Positions 46,393 through 56,138 of a stretch of 64,000 nucleotides of DNA are shown piece by piece. This stretch comes from Archangium violaceum Cb vi76 (GTDB lineage Bacteria; Myxococcota; Myxococcia; Myxococcales; Myxococcaceae): the NCBI RefSeq assembly GCF_000733295.1, contig NZ_JPMI01000300.1, forward strand, positions 1 through 64,000, written 5' to 3'. The number at the start of each line of letters is the position of its first letter. The first letter of the stretch is position 1. Below the pieces are notes generated by a model. The model was not told the origin of the DNA. It was given only the letters and a program-made list of their open reading frames with translations, and searched no databases. The translations under genes and the position numbers were made by a program.

Positions 46393-47649
46393 TCAGCGCT
46401 TGTTCTGGACTGGCGCGGAGGACTTCTTGGTCTCGGGAGCGGAGGACTTGGCGGAGACGGTGTTGCTCGTCGTCTTCTTGGGCTTGGGGGCGGGCTCCGG
46501 GGGCTTCCGGGTGGAGGGGGGCTCCGCCTGCCTGGGCGCTGGCGCGGACACGTGGCTCACCGCCAGGACCGGCTTCAGCGACTCCTGAAGCTCTCCGCGC
46601 ACCACCGCTCGGACGTCCTCCCGCACCGCCGCCCGCACCTCCCTCCGGATGAGGTCCTCGAGCGCCTCCTCCCGCAGGGCCGCTTTCAGCTCGCTCCGCA
46701 CCAGGGCCTTCAGGTCCCCCTGGAGCTCGCCGCGCAGACCGGTCTTGAAGTCCGTCAGGTCCGTCTTGAGCGCCGCATCCAGCCCCTTCACGTCCTTCTG
46801 GAGCGGATCCACCGCCTTGCTGATGCCCTCGAGCGTGGCGCCGGTGACGGCCATGATGAGCTGCTGGGTGCTCTCGCTCTGGCTCTTCAGCTCCGTCTTG
46901 AACGAGCCCAGCGCGTCCCGCATCGCGCCCAGCGAGGCGATCTCCTGCTTGAGGTCCTCCAGCTCCCGGGAGCGGGCATCCAGCTCGTCCTTCTTCTGCG
47001 CGAGCATCGCCTGGGTGTCGCGCAGCAGCATGGTCTGCTGGGAGCAGCGCGCGTCGATGGAGAGCAGGTTGGCGTAGGTGCTGCCGGTGATCTGGCACAT
47101 CGTCAGCGTCTCCTGCTCGTCGAGCAGCATGAGCGAGACGCTCAGGGCGAACATGACGATGGCGAGCATGGACAGCGCGGCGCCACGGGCAACGCGCAGG
47201 GTGAGACCCTGGCGGCCCAGGAAGCCCCGCCGCTGCAGGCCGAGGACTCCGGCCAGCGAGATGACCACCAGCGACAGGAGGGACAGCAGCTTGCCCGGGG
47301 AGATCTCCAGCACGAGCTTGGAGAGCAGCTGGATGGATTCCCACGTCGAGCTGTTCTCGAGGTCGAGCTCGGGGCGGGCGGTGCCGTTGTCCGCGATGCC
47401 CCAGGCGGGCTGTTTCACCTGGCAGCGCGTGCGCATGTCGCTGGCCCAGGAGGGCATGTCGTTCACGAGCGGGGTGCTCGGGCACAGGCCGAGGATGTAC
47501 TTCGTGGTGCCGGTGGTGAACGCATTGTGGACCCGGTGGCGCTCGGTCGCCTTCGCGAGGGCCCAGTTCCACGAGTAGCCGAGGGCGGCGATCGCCAGGG
47601 CGAACGCGAGCCACGGCAGGGCCTTCTTGGCAACGGTACTCAGCGACAT
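46393..47649 (-). CDS. Membrane protein with long coiled coil, unknown function
   Basis: ATG 47649 (AGGAGCC upstream) gives 418 residues. There are two or three membrane helices (LPWLAFALAIAALGYSWNW near 10-30, LLSLLSLVVISLAGVLGL near 135, AALSMLAIVMFALSVSLMLL near 165). After them come a coiled coil (KKDELDARSRELEDLKQEI) and amphipathic helices with repeated (L/V)R-x-EL/V blocks, then a Lys/Pro/Ala-rich tail. A short Cys-bearing loop lies between the first helices. No family was recognised; it may be a surface or envelope scaffold. It lies 25 bases upstream of the MFS gene in the same direction. Confidence 0.72.
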   Translation of the reverse strand: MSLSTVAKKALPWLAFALAIAALGYSWNWALAKATERHRVHNAFTTGTTKYILGLCPSTPLVNDMPSWASDMRTRCQVKQPAWGIADNGTARPELDLENSSTWESIQLLSKLVLEISPGKLLSLLSLVVISLAGVLGLQRRGFLGRQGLTLRVARGAALSMLAIVMFALSVSLMLLDEQETLTMCQITGSTYANLLSIDARCSQQTMLLRDTQAMLAQKKDELDARSRELEDLKQEIASLGAMRDALGSFKTELKSQSESTQQLIMAVTGATLEGISKAVDPLQKDVKGLDAALKTDLTDFKTGLRGELQGDLKALVRSELKAALREEALEDLIRREVRAAVREDVRAVVRGELQESLKPVLAVSHVSAPAPRQAEPPSTRKPPEPAPKPKKTTSNTVSAKSSAPETKKSSAPVQNKR

Positions 47650-47867
47650 CGGTGGCGGCTCCTTGGGAGGCACGCGAGGGAGGGAACGGCGCCCTGGGAG
47701 GATCCCCCAGCCGTCCACGGGGAACAACGAGCCCTCCTTGCGACTGTCATGCACTCCGAGTTGTGGTTCCGCTGATTGCCGTCATCACCACTTCTAAATG
47801 CCCACGGGGAGTGGCGGGGTTAATCAGCCGCTTCTGAACGCATCACCCCCCCGGAGTGCCCCCCCAG

Positions 47868-48968
47868 ATGGCCGCAGACGCCCTGTTCCGCCCCTTCACC
47901 CATCAGTCGCTGACGCTGAAGAACCGCATCGTCATGGCGCCCATGACGCGCTCGTTCTCGCCGGGCGGCGTCCCCACGCCCGATGTCGCCGCGTACTACC
48001 GCCGCCGGGCCGAGAACGACGTGGGCCTCATCCTCTCGGAGGGGACGGTGGTGAAGCGGCCCTCGGCCAAGAACGACCCCAACGTGCCCGACTTCCACGG
48101 CGAGCAGGCGCTGGCGGGTTGGAAGCGTGTCATCGACGAGGTGCACGCCGCGGGCGGGAAGATGGGCCCCCAGCTCTGGCACGTGGGCTCGGCGCGCAAC
48201 CCCATGAGTACCTGGGTCGCGCCGCCTCCGGTGGACGCGCCCTCCGGCCTGTCCTCCCCGGGAAAGAAGTTCACCGAGCCCATGACGGACGAGGCCATCG
48301 CCGACACCATCTCCGCCTTCGGCCAGGCGGCGGCGGACGCGAAGCGGCTGGGCTTCGACGTGGTCGAGATCCACGGTGCGCACGGCTATTTGATCGACCA
48401 GTTCTTCTGGGCCGGCACGAACGTGCGGACCGACGCCTTCGGGGGCGCCACCCTCGCCGAGCGCTCGCGCTTCGCGGCCGAGGTGGTGAAGTCCATCCGC
48501 GCCGCGGTGGGCAAGGACATGGCCATCATCCTGCGCCTGTCCCAGTGGAAGCAGCAGGACTTCACCGTCAAGCTCGCCCAGACGCCCAAGGAGATGGAGT
48601 CCTGGCTCACGCCGCTCGTCGAGGCGGGCACGGACATCCTGCACTGCTCGCAGCGCCGGTTCTGGGAGCCCGAGTTCGAGGGCTCGGAGCTCAACTTCGC
48701 GGGCTGGGCCAAGAAGCTCACCGGCAAGCCGACGATCACGGTGGGCTCGGTGGGGCTGAGCGGTGAGTTCACGGCGGCGTTCCGGGGCGAGAGCTCCAAG
48801 CCCGCGTCGCTCGACAACCTGCTGCGCCGTCTGGAGCGGGACGAGTTCGATCTCGTGGCGGTGGGCCGCGCGCTCCTGGCGGATCCGCAGTGGGCCCGGA
48901 AGGTGCGCGAGGATCGCCACGACGAGCTGCAGGACTTCCACAAGGAGGCGCTCGCCCGTCTGGCGTGA
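47868..48968 (+). CDS. Old Yellow Enzyme-type NADH:flavin oxidoreductase
   Basis: The 366-residue protein is a TIM-barrel FMN enzyme. Visible are LKNRIVMAPMTR (about 17-28), the substrate-binding GPQLWHVG, FDVVEIHGAHGYLIDQFFW, GSVG and DLVAVGRALLADPQWARKV. The family reduces activated C=C or nitro groups with NADPH. ATG 47868 was chosen over GTG 47856 because GGAG is better spaced from it. It diverges from the coiled-coil gene and no partner is nearby. Confidence 0.93.
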   Translation: MAADALFRPFTHQSLTLKNRIVMAPMTRSFSPGGVPTPDVAAYYRRRAENDVGLILSEGTVVKRPSAKNDPNVPDFHGEQALAGWKRVIDEVHAAGGKMGPQLWHVGSARNPMSTWVAPPPVDAPSGLSSPGKKFTEPMTDEAIADTISAFGQAAADAKRLGFDVVEIHGAHGYLIDQFFWAGTNVRTDAFGGATLAERSRFAAEVVKSIRAAVGKDMAIILRLSQWKQQDFTVKLAQTPKEMESWLTPLVEAGTDILHCSQRRFWEPEFEGSELNFAGWAKKLTGKPTITVGSVGLSGEFTAAFRGESSKPASLDNLLRRLERDEFDLVAVGRALLADPQWARKVREDRHDELQDFHKEALARLA

Positions 48969-49001
48969 GGCGCGAGGGCAGGGGGTCCGGCTCGTCGCGC
49001 G

Positions 49002-49763
49002 TCAACGCATCCAGGCGAACGCGCGCTCGAGCTGGGCTGCCGCATCATCGAGGTAGAGGCGGCCATGGGCGAAGAGCGCCCGGCGAGGCCGCCATGCCAT
49101 CATCTGCTGGTAGCAGGCGCGCGCCCGCGGTCTGCGGCCCCAGGACGTCACCCGCACCTCGCTCGGCGTGTGTCCCGGCCACAGGGTGCCGCCGAGCGCG
49201 AGCAGCCAACGCAGGTGTGGCCGGACACGCTCTCGTTCGAGGGCCATGACCAGATCCGCCAGGATCAGGGTCGAGGACGCCTTGTGGAAGAACACGACCT
49301 CTTCCATGAAGCGGCTGCCCCTGAAGACGAGCTGGTCGATGTCGTCCGCCCATGACGAGGGCGCGTTGTCGTCGAGATCGGCATCGAACGGGACATCGAT
49401 GTTCTGCGAGCGAGCGCGCTCACGAACTCCTGGAGACGCCCAGGCTGTCGCACGCGGATAGCGCTTCTTCCAGGCCGGGATGGCCGCGTAATGGAACCTG
49501 TTCGGCGAGACGAGGTGCTCGACGTGCCCGAGCGCATCGATCTCCGCGAACAGTTCTGGTGTCGGAGCCGTGGGAGACCAGATCCACAAGCCGCCCGAGC
49601 GCAGACGGATGATCGCCATGCGCGTGGGAAACGGCAGGGAGACCGGGCCATAGCTCATCTTGATGACGGGCCCATCCACCCACCAGATGCCGTCGGAGAG
49701 CGGCTTGAGCGTCGAGAGCGGAGCGTAGGGAAGAATCCCGTCACTCCATTCGAGGGGCGTCAT
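49002..49763 (-). CDS. DUF4336-like MBL-fold protein
   Basis: The 253-residue protein begins with LSDGIWWVDGP and proceeds through MAIIRLRSGGLWIWSP, HLVSPNRFHYAAIPAW and ILADLVMALER, a layout resembling DUF4336 proteins, which share the metallo-beta-lactamase fold but lack its usual HxHxDH zinc motif. H91 lies at the remaining candidate site. Function unknown. It lies 11 bases downstream of the NlpC/P60-like gene, so the two are likely co-transcribed. Confidence 0.78.
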   Translation of the reverse strand: MTPLEWSDGILPYAPLSTLKPLSDGIWWVDGPVIKMSYGPVSLPFPTRMAIIRLRSGGLWIWSPTAPTPELFAEIDALGHVEHLVSPNRFHYAAIPAWKKRYPRATAWASPGVRERARSQNIDVPFDADLDDNAPSSWADDIDQLVFRGSRFMEEVVFFHKASSTLILADLVMALERERVRPHLRWLLALGGTLWPGHTPSEVRVTSWGRRPRARACYQQMMAWRPRRALFAHGRLYLDDAAAQLERAFAWMR

Positions 49764-49774
49764 GGCCTTGCCTT

Positions 49775-50557
49775 CTACCGCCGGGCCACGGCCGCGGCCT
49801 TCGTGGGCTTCGCGGGCTTGGGGTCGGGCAGCACGGAGCCGTAGGACGCGAACAACTGGCCGGTGAGCACGGGCATCTTCGTGGCCCCGGGCACCCGCAG
49901 CATGTCGTTGAGCACCTCGCCCGTGCGCGGATCCCTCCGCAGGCTCGGCTTCGCGAGGTTCATCCGGTAGCGCACCACGCCTCGCTTCACCCGGTGGATG
50001 ACGACGACAGTGCCATCGCTGGCGACCTCGTCCACCAGCCCCACGTGGGTCAGCCCGTCGTTGCGGCGCCCGTCGCGGTTCTGGTCATAGGTCTCCCGGA
50101 AGAACACCAGGTCTCCCGGCTTCGGCTTGCCCCGGGTGAACACGCGGCCATGGTCCCGGGCGTAGCGGTAGATCGCGGTGACGCCATTGTCCCCGGCCAC
50201 CCCGGAGCCGCGGAAGGAGACGCCGGCCCGCGCATACACGCCCTCGACGAAGCCGGTGCAGTCATCCGGCCAGGTGCGCCCGGCCACCTTCACCTTGCGG
50301 TTGCCCACGAGCTCCCTCGCGGTGGCGAGCACGTTCTCGCGGCTGGCGGCGGGCGGGGGAGGACGCACCTGCTTGCGGGGGGCAGGCGAGGCGGCGGGCG
50401 GAGCGGCGGTCACGCTCAGCGGCGCCTTGGGCGCGGCGGCGGGGGTCAGCGGGCTGTAGCGGTAGCTCGCGGCGATGACGCTCCCACCCATGGGCCTTCC
50501 GGTGGCGGCACATCCGGTCATCACCAGCAGTCCGGCGAGCAGCACGCAGAGCCTCAT
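49775..50557 (-). CDS. NlpC/P60- or CHAP-like lipoprotein
   Basis: The ATG at 50557 follows GGGAGGTCGCGAC and starts a lipoprotein signal (MRLCVLLAGLLVMTGC). After a Pro/Ala linker, the 260-residue protein has a papain-like core: DDCTGFVEGVYARAG with the catalytic Cys (normally DCSGFV), then GDLVFF, LTHVGLVDEV with the His, and VVVIHRV. This is the pattern of gamma-D-glutamyl-diaminopimelate or related amidases that cut peptidoglycan peptides. Ser of the DCSG motif is Thr here. It acts in the periplasm. A divergent A/T-tract element separates it from the lipoprotein gene to the right. Confidence 0.8.
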   Translation of the reverse strand: MRLCVLLAGLLVMTGCAATGRPMGGSVIAASYRYSPLTPAAAPKAPLSVTAAPPAASPAPRKQVRPPPPAASRENVLATARELVGNRKVKVAGRTWPDDCTGFVEGVYARAGVSFRGSGVAGDNGVTAIYRYARDHGRVFTRGKPKPGDLVFFRETYDQNRDGRRNDGLTHVGLVDEVASDGTVVVIHRVKRGVVRYRMNLAKPSLRRDPRTGEVLNDMLRVPGATKMPVLTGQLFASYGSVLPDPKPAKPTKAAAVARR

Positions 50558-50617
50558 GTCGCGACCTCCCTGTAGCGAGTCCACGCCCGGATGGTGGGGC
50601 GGACAGGGGGTGTCGTC

Positions 50618-50660
50618 AAAAAACCTACCCAGCCAGGCGAGCGAGAAACGCCGGTTTTTT
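50618..50660. promoter_or_regulatory. A/T-tract inverted repeat in divergent promoter
   Basis: AAAAAACC at 50618-50625 is the exact inverted copy of GGTTTTTT at 50653-50660, with 27 bases between. It lies in the 134-base gap between two divergent genes and is conspicuous in otherwise GC-rich DNA. It could be an operator, a bent-DNA promoter element or a bidirectional RNA structure. Confidence 0.4.
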
Positions 50661-50691
50661 CACCCGGAGACGTGGTGGTAATCCTGGGGTG

Positions 50692-52380
50692 ATGCGCAAG
50701 CTCCGAGCCCTCTCCCTGGTGTTGTTGCTGGCCGGCTGTGGCGCGCCCCGTGCGTACCAGCGGGCGCGAGACGCAGACACGTTGGAGGCCTGGCGCGCGT
50801 TCCTGCGCGAGTACCCGGAGGGCGACGACGCCGAGGCCGCCGAGGTGCGTGTCATCGAGCTGGAGTTCGAGGAGGCCTCGAAGCTCCACACGGTGCTGGC
50901 CTACAAGCGTTTCCTGGAGGCGAACCCGGATGTGCCGCAGGCGCGGGCGGCCCGGGCGTTGCTGGAGGGCCTGCGTTTCAACGCGGCGAAGGAGGCGGGC
51001 ACGGCGGCGGCGCTGCGGCAGTTCCTGCGGGACCATCCGGATGGGGCGCAGCGCGAGGAGGCGCAGCGGCTCCTGAGGGAAGCGGAGCTGAAGGAGCTGT
51101 CCACGACGAAGGACACGCAGCAGCTGCGCGAGTACCTGCGCGAGTCGCCGGATGATCCGCGCCGGCTCCAGGTGGAATCCCGGCTGGATGACGAGAGCTT
51201 CGCCCGGGCGGAGACGGCGGGGGCGGGGCTGCTCTTCGCGTATCTGCGGGACTTCCCGGCGGGGCGCTACCGCGAGCAGGCGAAGGTGAAGCTGCTGGAG
51301 CTGGAGGTGGAGGGGCTGCTCGTCTCGGGGCTGTTGGAGGAGGCGGAGGCGCGAGTCGCGGGGCACCCGCTGGGGGTGAAGCTGAAGGACTTCCCGGCGC
51401 GTCTGGCCCGGGCCCGTGCCGAGCGCGTGGCGCTGCTCAGCCCCGAGCCCCTGGCCCAGTCCGCGCAGGTCGGACACTACCTGCGGAGCCTCGAGGATCT
51501 GCGGGCCGCGCTGGTGTCGCCGGACCCGATGGATCGGTGGCAGGCGGCGGAGGAGCTGGGCCAGCACGTGTCGGTGAAGGCGGTGGATCCTCTGCTGGAG
51601 ACCTTCCGCGCGGGGCGCAATCCGCTCGTGCGGCAGCGGGCGCTGGACGGCCTGCGGACGGTGCTGAGCGCGCTGCCGAAGCCGGTGGCGGACTACGAGG
51701 TGGCGGTGCGGCTGGAGTCGCTGCGCGAGAAGGCGGGCAGCCCGGAGCTGTACCTGTCCATGGCGGCGTTGTTGGATCTCTCGGGCCGGCTGGGCGAGGC
51801 GGCCACCGAGTACCAGCGGGCCTTCATGCCGGAGGATCCGGATCCGGTGGTGCTGCGGCGCTGGGTGCAGCTGCGTGAGGAGCGGCGCCAGTCCTTCTCG
51901 GCGGCGGTGGCGGCGCGGCAGCTCGCGCTGTGGGCGCTGCGGGTGGCGCGCGAGGAGTCCATCTCCTCCGAGGGCAACGTCCCCCTGGCGGCGGCGCGGC
52001 AGTTGTGCTCGGCGGTGCACAACGCGCGCATCGCGTCCGAGGCGATCGCCCGGGCCCGGAAGACGAACACCGAGTTCCCCGAGGATCTGGACGGCTTCGC
52101 GCTGACGGCCACGGAGGCGGTGAAGCTGTCGGAGGCGCGGCTGGCGGACGCGGAGCTGCTGTTGCGCGAGCGTTCGCCCGGGGCGCGCACCTGTGGTGAC
52201 GACGCGGTGCGTGAGCGCCTGGAGAGCGCCGTGTCCGAGCGCCGCGAGGCCCTGCGCGCGGTGGGCGCGAAGCTGCCGAAGCTGGCGCCGCTGCTGCTCG
52301 AGGTGGCCCGGCAGAGGGATCCCTCCCCGGAGATCCGCGCCGAGGCCGCGTCCCGGCTCACGGCGCTCCAGACCCACTGA
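50692..52380 (+). CDS. Helical-repeat lipoprotein
   Basis: The 562-residue protein has a lipoprotein signal (MRKLRALSLVLLLAGC) and a long run of TPR/HEAT-like helical repeats: AFLREYPEGDDAEAAE, RFLEANPDVPQARAA, QFLRDHPDGAQREEA, EYLRESPDDPRR (about 33-residue spacing, DHPDG turns). A HEAT-like pair lies near 280 (DRWQAAEELGQHVSVKAVDPLLETF). Such repeats usually bind other envelope proteins. An ATG at 50692 is used, with an adjoining GTG at 50689. A helicase gene follows 70 bases later. Confidence 0.78.
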   Translation: MRKLRALSLVLLLAGCGAPRAYQRARDADTLEAWRAFLREYPEGDDAEAAEVRVIELEFEEASKLHTVLAYKRFLEANPDVPQARAARALLEGLRFNAAKEAGTAAALRQFLRDHPDGAQREEAQRLLREAELKELSTTKDTQQLREYLRESPDDPRRLQVESRLDDESFARAETAGAGLLFAYLRDFPAGRYREQAKVKLLELEVEGLLVSGLLEEAEARVAGHPLGVKLKDFPARLARARAERVALLSPEPLAQSAQVGHYLRSLEDLRAALVSPDPMDRWQAAEELGQHVSVKAVDPLLETFRAGRNPLVRQRALDGLRTVLSALPKPVADYEVAVRLESLREKAGSPELYLSMAALLDLSGRLGEAATEYQRAFMPEDPDPVVLRRWVQLREERRQSFSAAVAARQLALWALRVAREESISSEGNVPLAAARQLCSAVHNARIASEAIARARKTNTEFPEDLDGFALTATEAVKLSEARLADAELLLRERSPGARTCGDDAVRERLESAVSERREALRAVGAKLPKLAPLLLEVARQRDPSPEIRAEAASRLTALQTH

Positions 52381-52450
52381 ACAGGTATTCTCCTGAGGGG
52401 GAGACCCACCCGATCCGCCAGGTCAGACCGACCAGTAGAGTGAGCCGTAC

Positions 52451-54478
52451 ATGGCCACCCGCACGTACATGCTGAAGGCCGCGACGGCGACTCCCGCGCC
52501 GCGGATCGACTATGAGCGGCTGCTCAACGAGGAGCAGTTGCTGGCGGTGGAGGCGGGGGAGGGGCCGGCGCTGGTCATCGCCGGGGCGGGCTCGGGCAAG
52601 ACGCGCACGCTGACGTTCCGGGTGGCGCGGCTGCTGGAGCGGGGCATTCCTCCCGAGGGCGTGCTGCTGCTCACCTTCACCAACAGGGCCGCGCGGGAGA
52701 TGACGCGGCGGGTGGAGGAGCTGACCGGGGCCTTCGCGGACGTGCGCAAGCTGCTGAGCGGCACCTTCCACCACGCGGCGCACGTGCTGCTGCGCCAGCA
52801 CGCGGGGGCCATCGGCTTCTCCCGCGACTTCACGGTGCTGGATCGCGAGGACGCGCGCGACCTGATGTCCTCGTGCATCGCCGAGCGCAAGCTGCCCCGC
52901 GAGCGCCGCTTCCCCAAGGCCGAGGTGGTGTTGGACATGATCTCCATGGCCGCCAACCTGCAGTTGTCGGTGGCCGAGGTGCTGGTGGAGCGCCGGCCGC
53001 AGTTCCTCCCCGTGGCCGAGGACGTGCTCGCGGTGGCCCGCCGCTTCGCCGAGCGCAAGGGGCGCATGCACCTGATGGACTTCGATGATCTGCTGGTGAT
53101 GCTCAAGCGGCTGCTCGTGGACAACCCCATCATCCGCGAGCAGCTCGTGCAGCGCTTCCACTGCGTGCTGGTGGACGAGTACCAGGACACCAACCGGCTG
53201 CAGGGCGAGCTCGTGGATCTGCTCGCCGGCGAGCGCCGCAACCTCACCGTGGTGGGTGACGACTGCCAGTCCATCTACAGCTTCCGGGGCGCGGACTTCA
53301 CCAACATCATCGACTTCCCCAAGCGCTACCCGGGCTGCGGCATCTACCCGCTCACCCGCAACTACCGCTCGACGCCGGAGATCCTCCGGCTGGCCAACGC
53401 CTCCATCTCGCTCAACCAGCGTCAGTTCTCCAAGCAGCTCATCTCCTCGCGGCCCCCGGGGCCGGTGCCGGTGCTCGCGTGCACCCTGGACCTGGATCAG
53501 CAAGCCGCCTTCGTGGCCCAGCGGGTGCTCGAGCTGCGCGACGGGGGCATGCCCCTGGAGCAGATGGCCGTGCTCTACCGCGCTCACAGCCACTCCATCG
53601 AGCTGCAACTGGAGCTGGTCCGCCGGGGCATCCCCTTCCGGGTGCGCTCGGGGGTGCGCTTCTTCGAGCAGATCCACGTGAAGGACGTGCTCGCCCACCT
53701 GCGGCTGGTGGGCAACCCGCGGGACGAGCTGGCCCTCAAGCGCGTCTTCAAGCTGGTGCCCGGTATCGGTCCGGCCACGGCGGAGCTCCTCTGGGAGGTG
53801 CTGCTCGCCCTGCCGCCGGAGCTGTCCCTCGTGGAGGGGCTGGCCCGTCCCGAGGTCCAGGCCGAGCTCCCCCGGAAGGCCGCCGCCAGCTTCGCCCGGC
53901 TGATCCAACTCCTGGAGCGGCTGGGTACCCCTGGGTCCAATTTGACACCGGGGCAGATGATCCAAGACGTGCTGGCGGGAGGCTACGGCGAGTACCTGCG
54001 GACGGAGTTCCCGGAAGAGGAGCGGCGCGAGGACGACATCCGGCAGCTGGCGGAGTTCGCCGGGCGCTTCGAGGAGCTGCCGCGCTTCCTGTCGGAGATC
54101 GCGCTGGTGGCCGAATTCTCGGCCCGTGAGGCAACGGGAGAGCCTCCGGCCGAGAGCCTCACACTGTCCACGGTGCACCAGTCCAAGGGGTTGGAATGGC
54201 AGGCGGTTTTCGTCATCTCGCTGGCCGAGGGCCGCTTCCCGCTGCCCGGGGCCGCTCGGACGCCAGACGAGGAGGAAGAGGAGCGCCGGCTCTTCTACGT
54301 GGCGGCCACGAGGGCCAAGGATGAGCTGGCGTTGTGCTACCCGATCTCCGCCGTCCTGCGAGGGGGCGAGCGGGCGGTCCTCCGGCTCTCCCGCTTCGTC
54401 GAGGAGTTGCCGGTAGGTGAGGAGGCGCCCTACGACCGGCTGATCGTGGAGACGAGAACTGCGCAACCCGGCTCCTGA
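52451..54478 (+). CDS. UvrD/PcrA/Rep-type superfamily I DNA helicase
   Basis: The 675-residue protein contains motif I IAGAGSGKTRTL (about 46-57), motif Ia TFTNRAAREM, motif II VDEYQDTN, motif III VGDDCQSIYSFRGA, motif IV-like NYRST, motif V STVHQSKGLEW and motif VI YVAATRAKDEL. It unwinds DNA 3' to 5' in repair or replication. An N-terminal extension of about 20 residues precedes the usual start. The helicase is followed 23 bases later by Hsp70. Confidence 0.95.
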   Translation: MATRTYMLKAATATPAPRIDYERLLNEEQLLAVEAGEGPALVIAGAGSGKTRTLTFRVARLLERGIPPEGVLLLTFTNRAAREMTRRVEELTGAFADVRKLLSGTFHHAAHVLLRQHAGAIGFSRDFTVLDREDARDLMSSCIAERKLPRERRFPKAEVVLDMISMAANLQLSVAEVLVERRPQFLPVAEDVLAVARRFAERKGRMHLMDFDDLLVMLKRLLVDNPIIREQLVQRFHCVLVDEYQDTNRLQGELVDLLAGERRNLTVVGDDCQSIYSFRGADFTNIIDFPKRYPGCGIYPLTRNYRSTPEILRLANASISLNQRQFSKQLISSRPPGPVPVLACTLDLDQQAAFVAQRVLELRDGGMPLEQMAVLYRAHSHSIELQLELVRRGIPFRVRSGVRFFEQIHVKDVLAHLRLVGNPRDELALKRVFKLVPGIGPATAELLWEVLLALPPELSLVEGLARPEVQAELPRKAAASFARLIQLLERLGTPGSNLTPGQMIQDVLAGGYGEYLRTEFPEEERREDDIRQLAEFAGRFEELPRFLSEIALVAEFSAREATGEPPAESLTLSTVHQSKGLEWQAVFVISLAEGRFPLPGAARTPDEEEEERRLFYVAATRAKDELALCYPISAVLRGGERAVLRLSRFVEELPVGEEAPYDRLIVETRTAQPGS

Positions 54479-54501
54479 CGTGATACAGGTAGTGCTCCAC
54501 C

Positions 54502-56130
54502 ATGGCGGACAGACCTCGCATCATCGGGATTGATCTGGGAACGACCAACACACTGGTCGCGTCCGTGAAGAACCGCATCCCGAAGATCGTCCCCACGGAT
54601 CGCGGCAATCTGATCCTCCCCTCGGTGGTGGCGCTCTCCGGCAAGGGCGAGCTGTTGGTCGGTGGTGTGGCCAAGGATCAGATGGTCACCAACCCGAAGA
54701 ACACGCTCTACGGGACCAAGCGCCTCATCGGGCGCAAGTACCAGTCGCGCGTCGTCGACGACCTCAAGGGCTACTTCAAGTACGACATCGTCGAGGCCCC
54801 GGACGGGGAAGCCGCGGTGACGCTGGGCGGGCGCATGTACACGCTGCCCGAGGTCTCCAGCTTCATCCTCAAGCAGCTCAAGACGATCGCCGAGCAGTTC
54901 CTGGGCGGCCCCATCGACGAGGCCGTCATCTCCGTGCCGGCGTACTACACGGACAGCCAGCGCCAGGCGGTGAAGGAGGCCGGCAAGCTCGCGGGCTTCA
55001 ACGTCAAGCGCATCGTCAACGAGCCCACCGCCGCGGCGCTCGCCTACGGCTTCAACCGCGGGTTGGATCAGAAGATCCTCGTGTACGACCTGGGCGGTGG
55101 CACCTTCGACGTCTCGGTGCTGCACCTGACGGGCAACGTCTTCGAGGTGCTGGCCACCGGTGGCGACACCTTCCTGGGCGGCGTCGACTTCGACAACCGG
55201 GTGATGGACTACGTGCTCGAGAAGTTCTGGGAGGAGACCAAGGTCGACCTCTCGCAGAGCCCCATCGCCATGCAGCGCATCAAGAACGCCGCCGAGGCGG
55301 CGAAGATCGATCTGACGCTCATCCCCAACGTGGTCATCGATCTGCCCTACATCGAGGAGCGCAAGGGCAAGCCGTTGGACCTGCGGACCCCCCTGACGCG
55401 CGAGAACCTCAACGCGCTCACCATGGATCTGGTGGACCGCACGTTCGAGATCTGCGACCGGGTGCTGGCGGAGAAGGGCATCAACCGCTCGGAGATCGAC
55501 GAGATCATCCTGGTGGGCGGGCAGAGCCGCATGCCGCTGGTGCAGCAGCGGATTCAAGAGCACTTCGGCAAGCCGCCGCGCAAGGGCGTGCACCCGGACG
55601 AGTGCGTGGCCCTGGGCGCCGCGCTGCTGGCGGACTCGCTGGGCACCATCGACTCGGTGACGCTGCTGGACGCGGTGTCCATGCCCATCGGTTACGCGCT
55701 GCCCAACGGGCGCGTGCGCCGGGTCATCGAGAAGAACTCCATCATCCCGCTGGTGAAGAGCTTCCGGCTGCCTCCTCCGAAGGATCCGGGCGCGCCCTTC
55801 ATCGAGATGGACATCTTCCAGGGCGACAGCGACCTGATGGTGGACAACGAGTACCTGGGGACGCTCCGGGTGCCGGCGGAGTCCGCGGGACGGAAGATCG
55901 ATTTTCGGCTCAACGAGGAGTGCCTGCTTCAGGTCATGGTCGAGGAGCCGGGCGGCCCCCGGCGGATCGAGCTGGCCACGCGGGACACGCCCGAGCTGCT
56001 CAAGAAGGAGCTGGCGCGGGTGGCCGAGGAGCGAGCCCTGAAGGCCGAGCAGGCGGCGTCCTCGCCGTCGTCCCACCAGGAGGGCAGCGGGTTGTTCTCC
56101 AAGGTCAAGAGCATCTTCCGTAGGGGGTAG
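54502..56130 (+). CDS. Orphan Hsp70 lacking most of the lid domain
   Basis: The 542-residue protein has all Hsp70 nucleotide-binding motifs: [11 protein letters not shown] (7-17), [40 protein letters not shown] and [12 protein letters not shown]. After about 400 only a short substrate-binding beta domain and a truncated helical tail remain, against roughly 640 residues in DnaK; the tail ends in a basic [13 protein letters not shown]. No dnaJ or grpE is nearby. Myxobacteria carry several such orphan Hsp70s, some needed for motility or development; the role of this one is unknown. An SCP2-like gene follows 8 bases later. Confidence 0.92.
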   Translation: MADRPRIIGIDLGTTNTLVASVKNRIPKIVPTDRGNLILPSVVALSGKGELLVGGVAKDQMVTNPKNTLYGTKRLIGRKYQSRVVDDLKGYFKYDIVEAPDGEAAVTLGGRMYTLPEVSSFILKQLKTIAEQFLGGPIDEAVISVPAYYTDSQRQAVKEAGKLAGFNVKRIVNEPTAAALAYGFNRGLDQKILVYDLGGGTFDVSVLHLTGNVFEVLATGGDTFLGGVDFDNRVMDYVLEKFWEETKVDLSQSPIAMQRIKNAAEAAKIDLTLIPNVVIDLPYIEERKGKPLDLRTPLTRENLNALTMDLVDRTFEICDRVLAEKGINRSEIDEIILVGGQSRMPLVQQRIQEHFGKPPRKGVHPDECVALGAALLADSLGTIDSVTLLDAVSMPIGYALPNGRVRRVIEKNSIIPLVKSFRLPPPKDPGAPFIEMDIFQGDSDLMVDNEYLGTLRVPAESAGRKIDFRLNEECLLQVMVEEPGGPRRIELATRDTPELLKKELARVAEERALKAEQAASSPSSHQEGSGLFSKVKSIFRRG

Positions 56131-56138
56131 GCGGCGGC

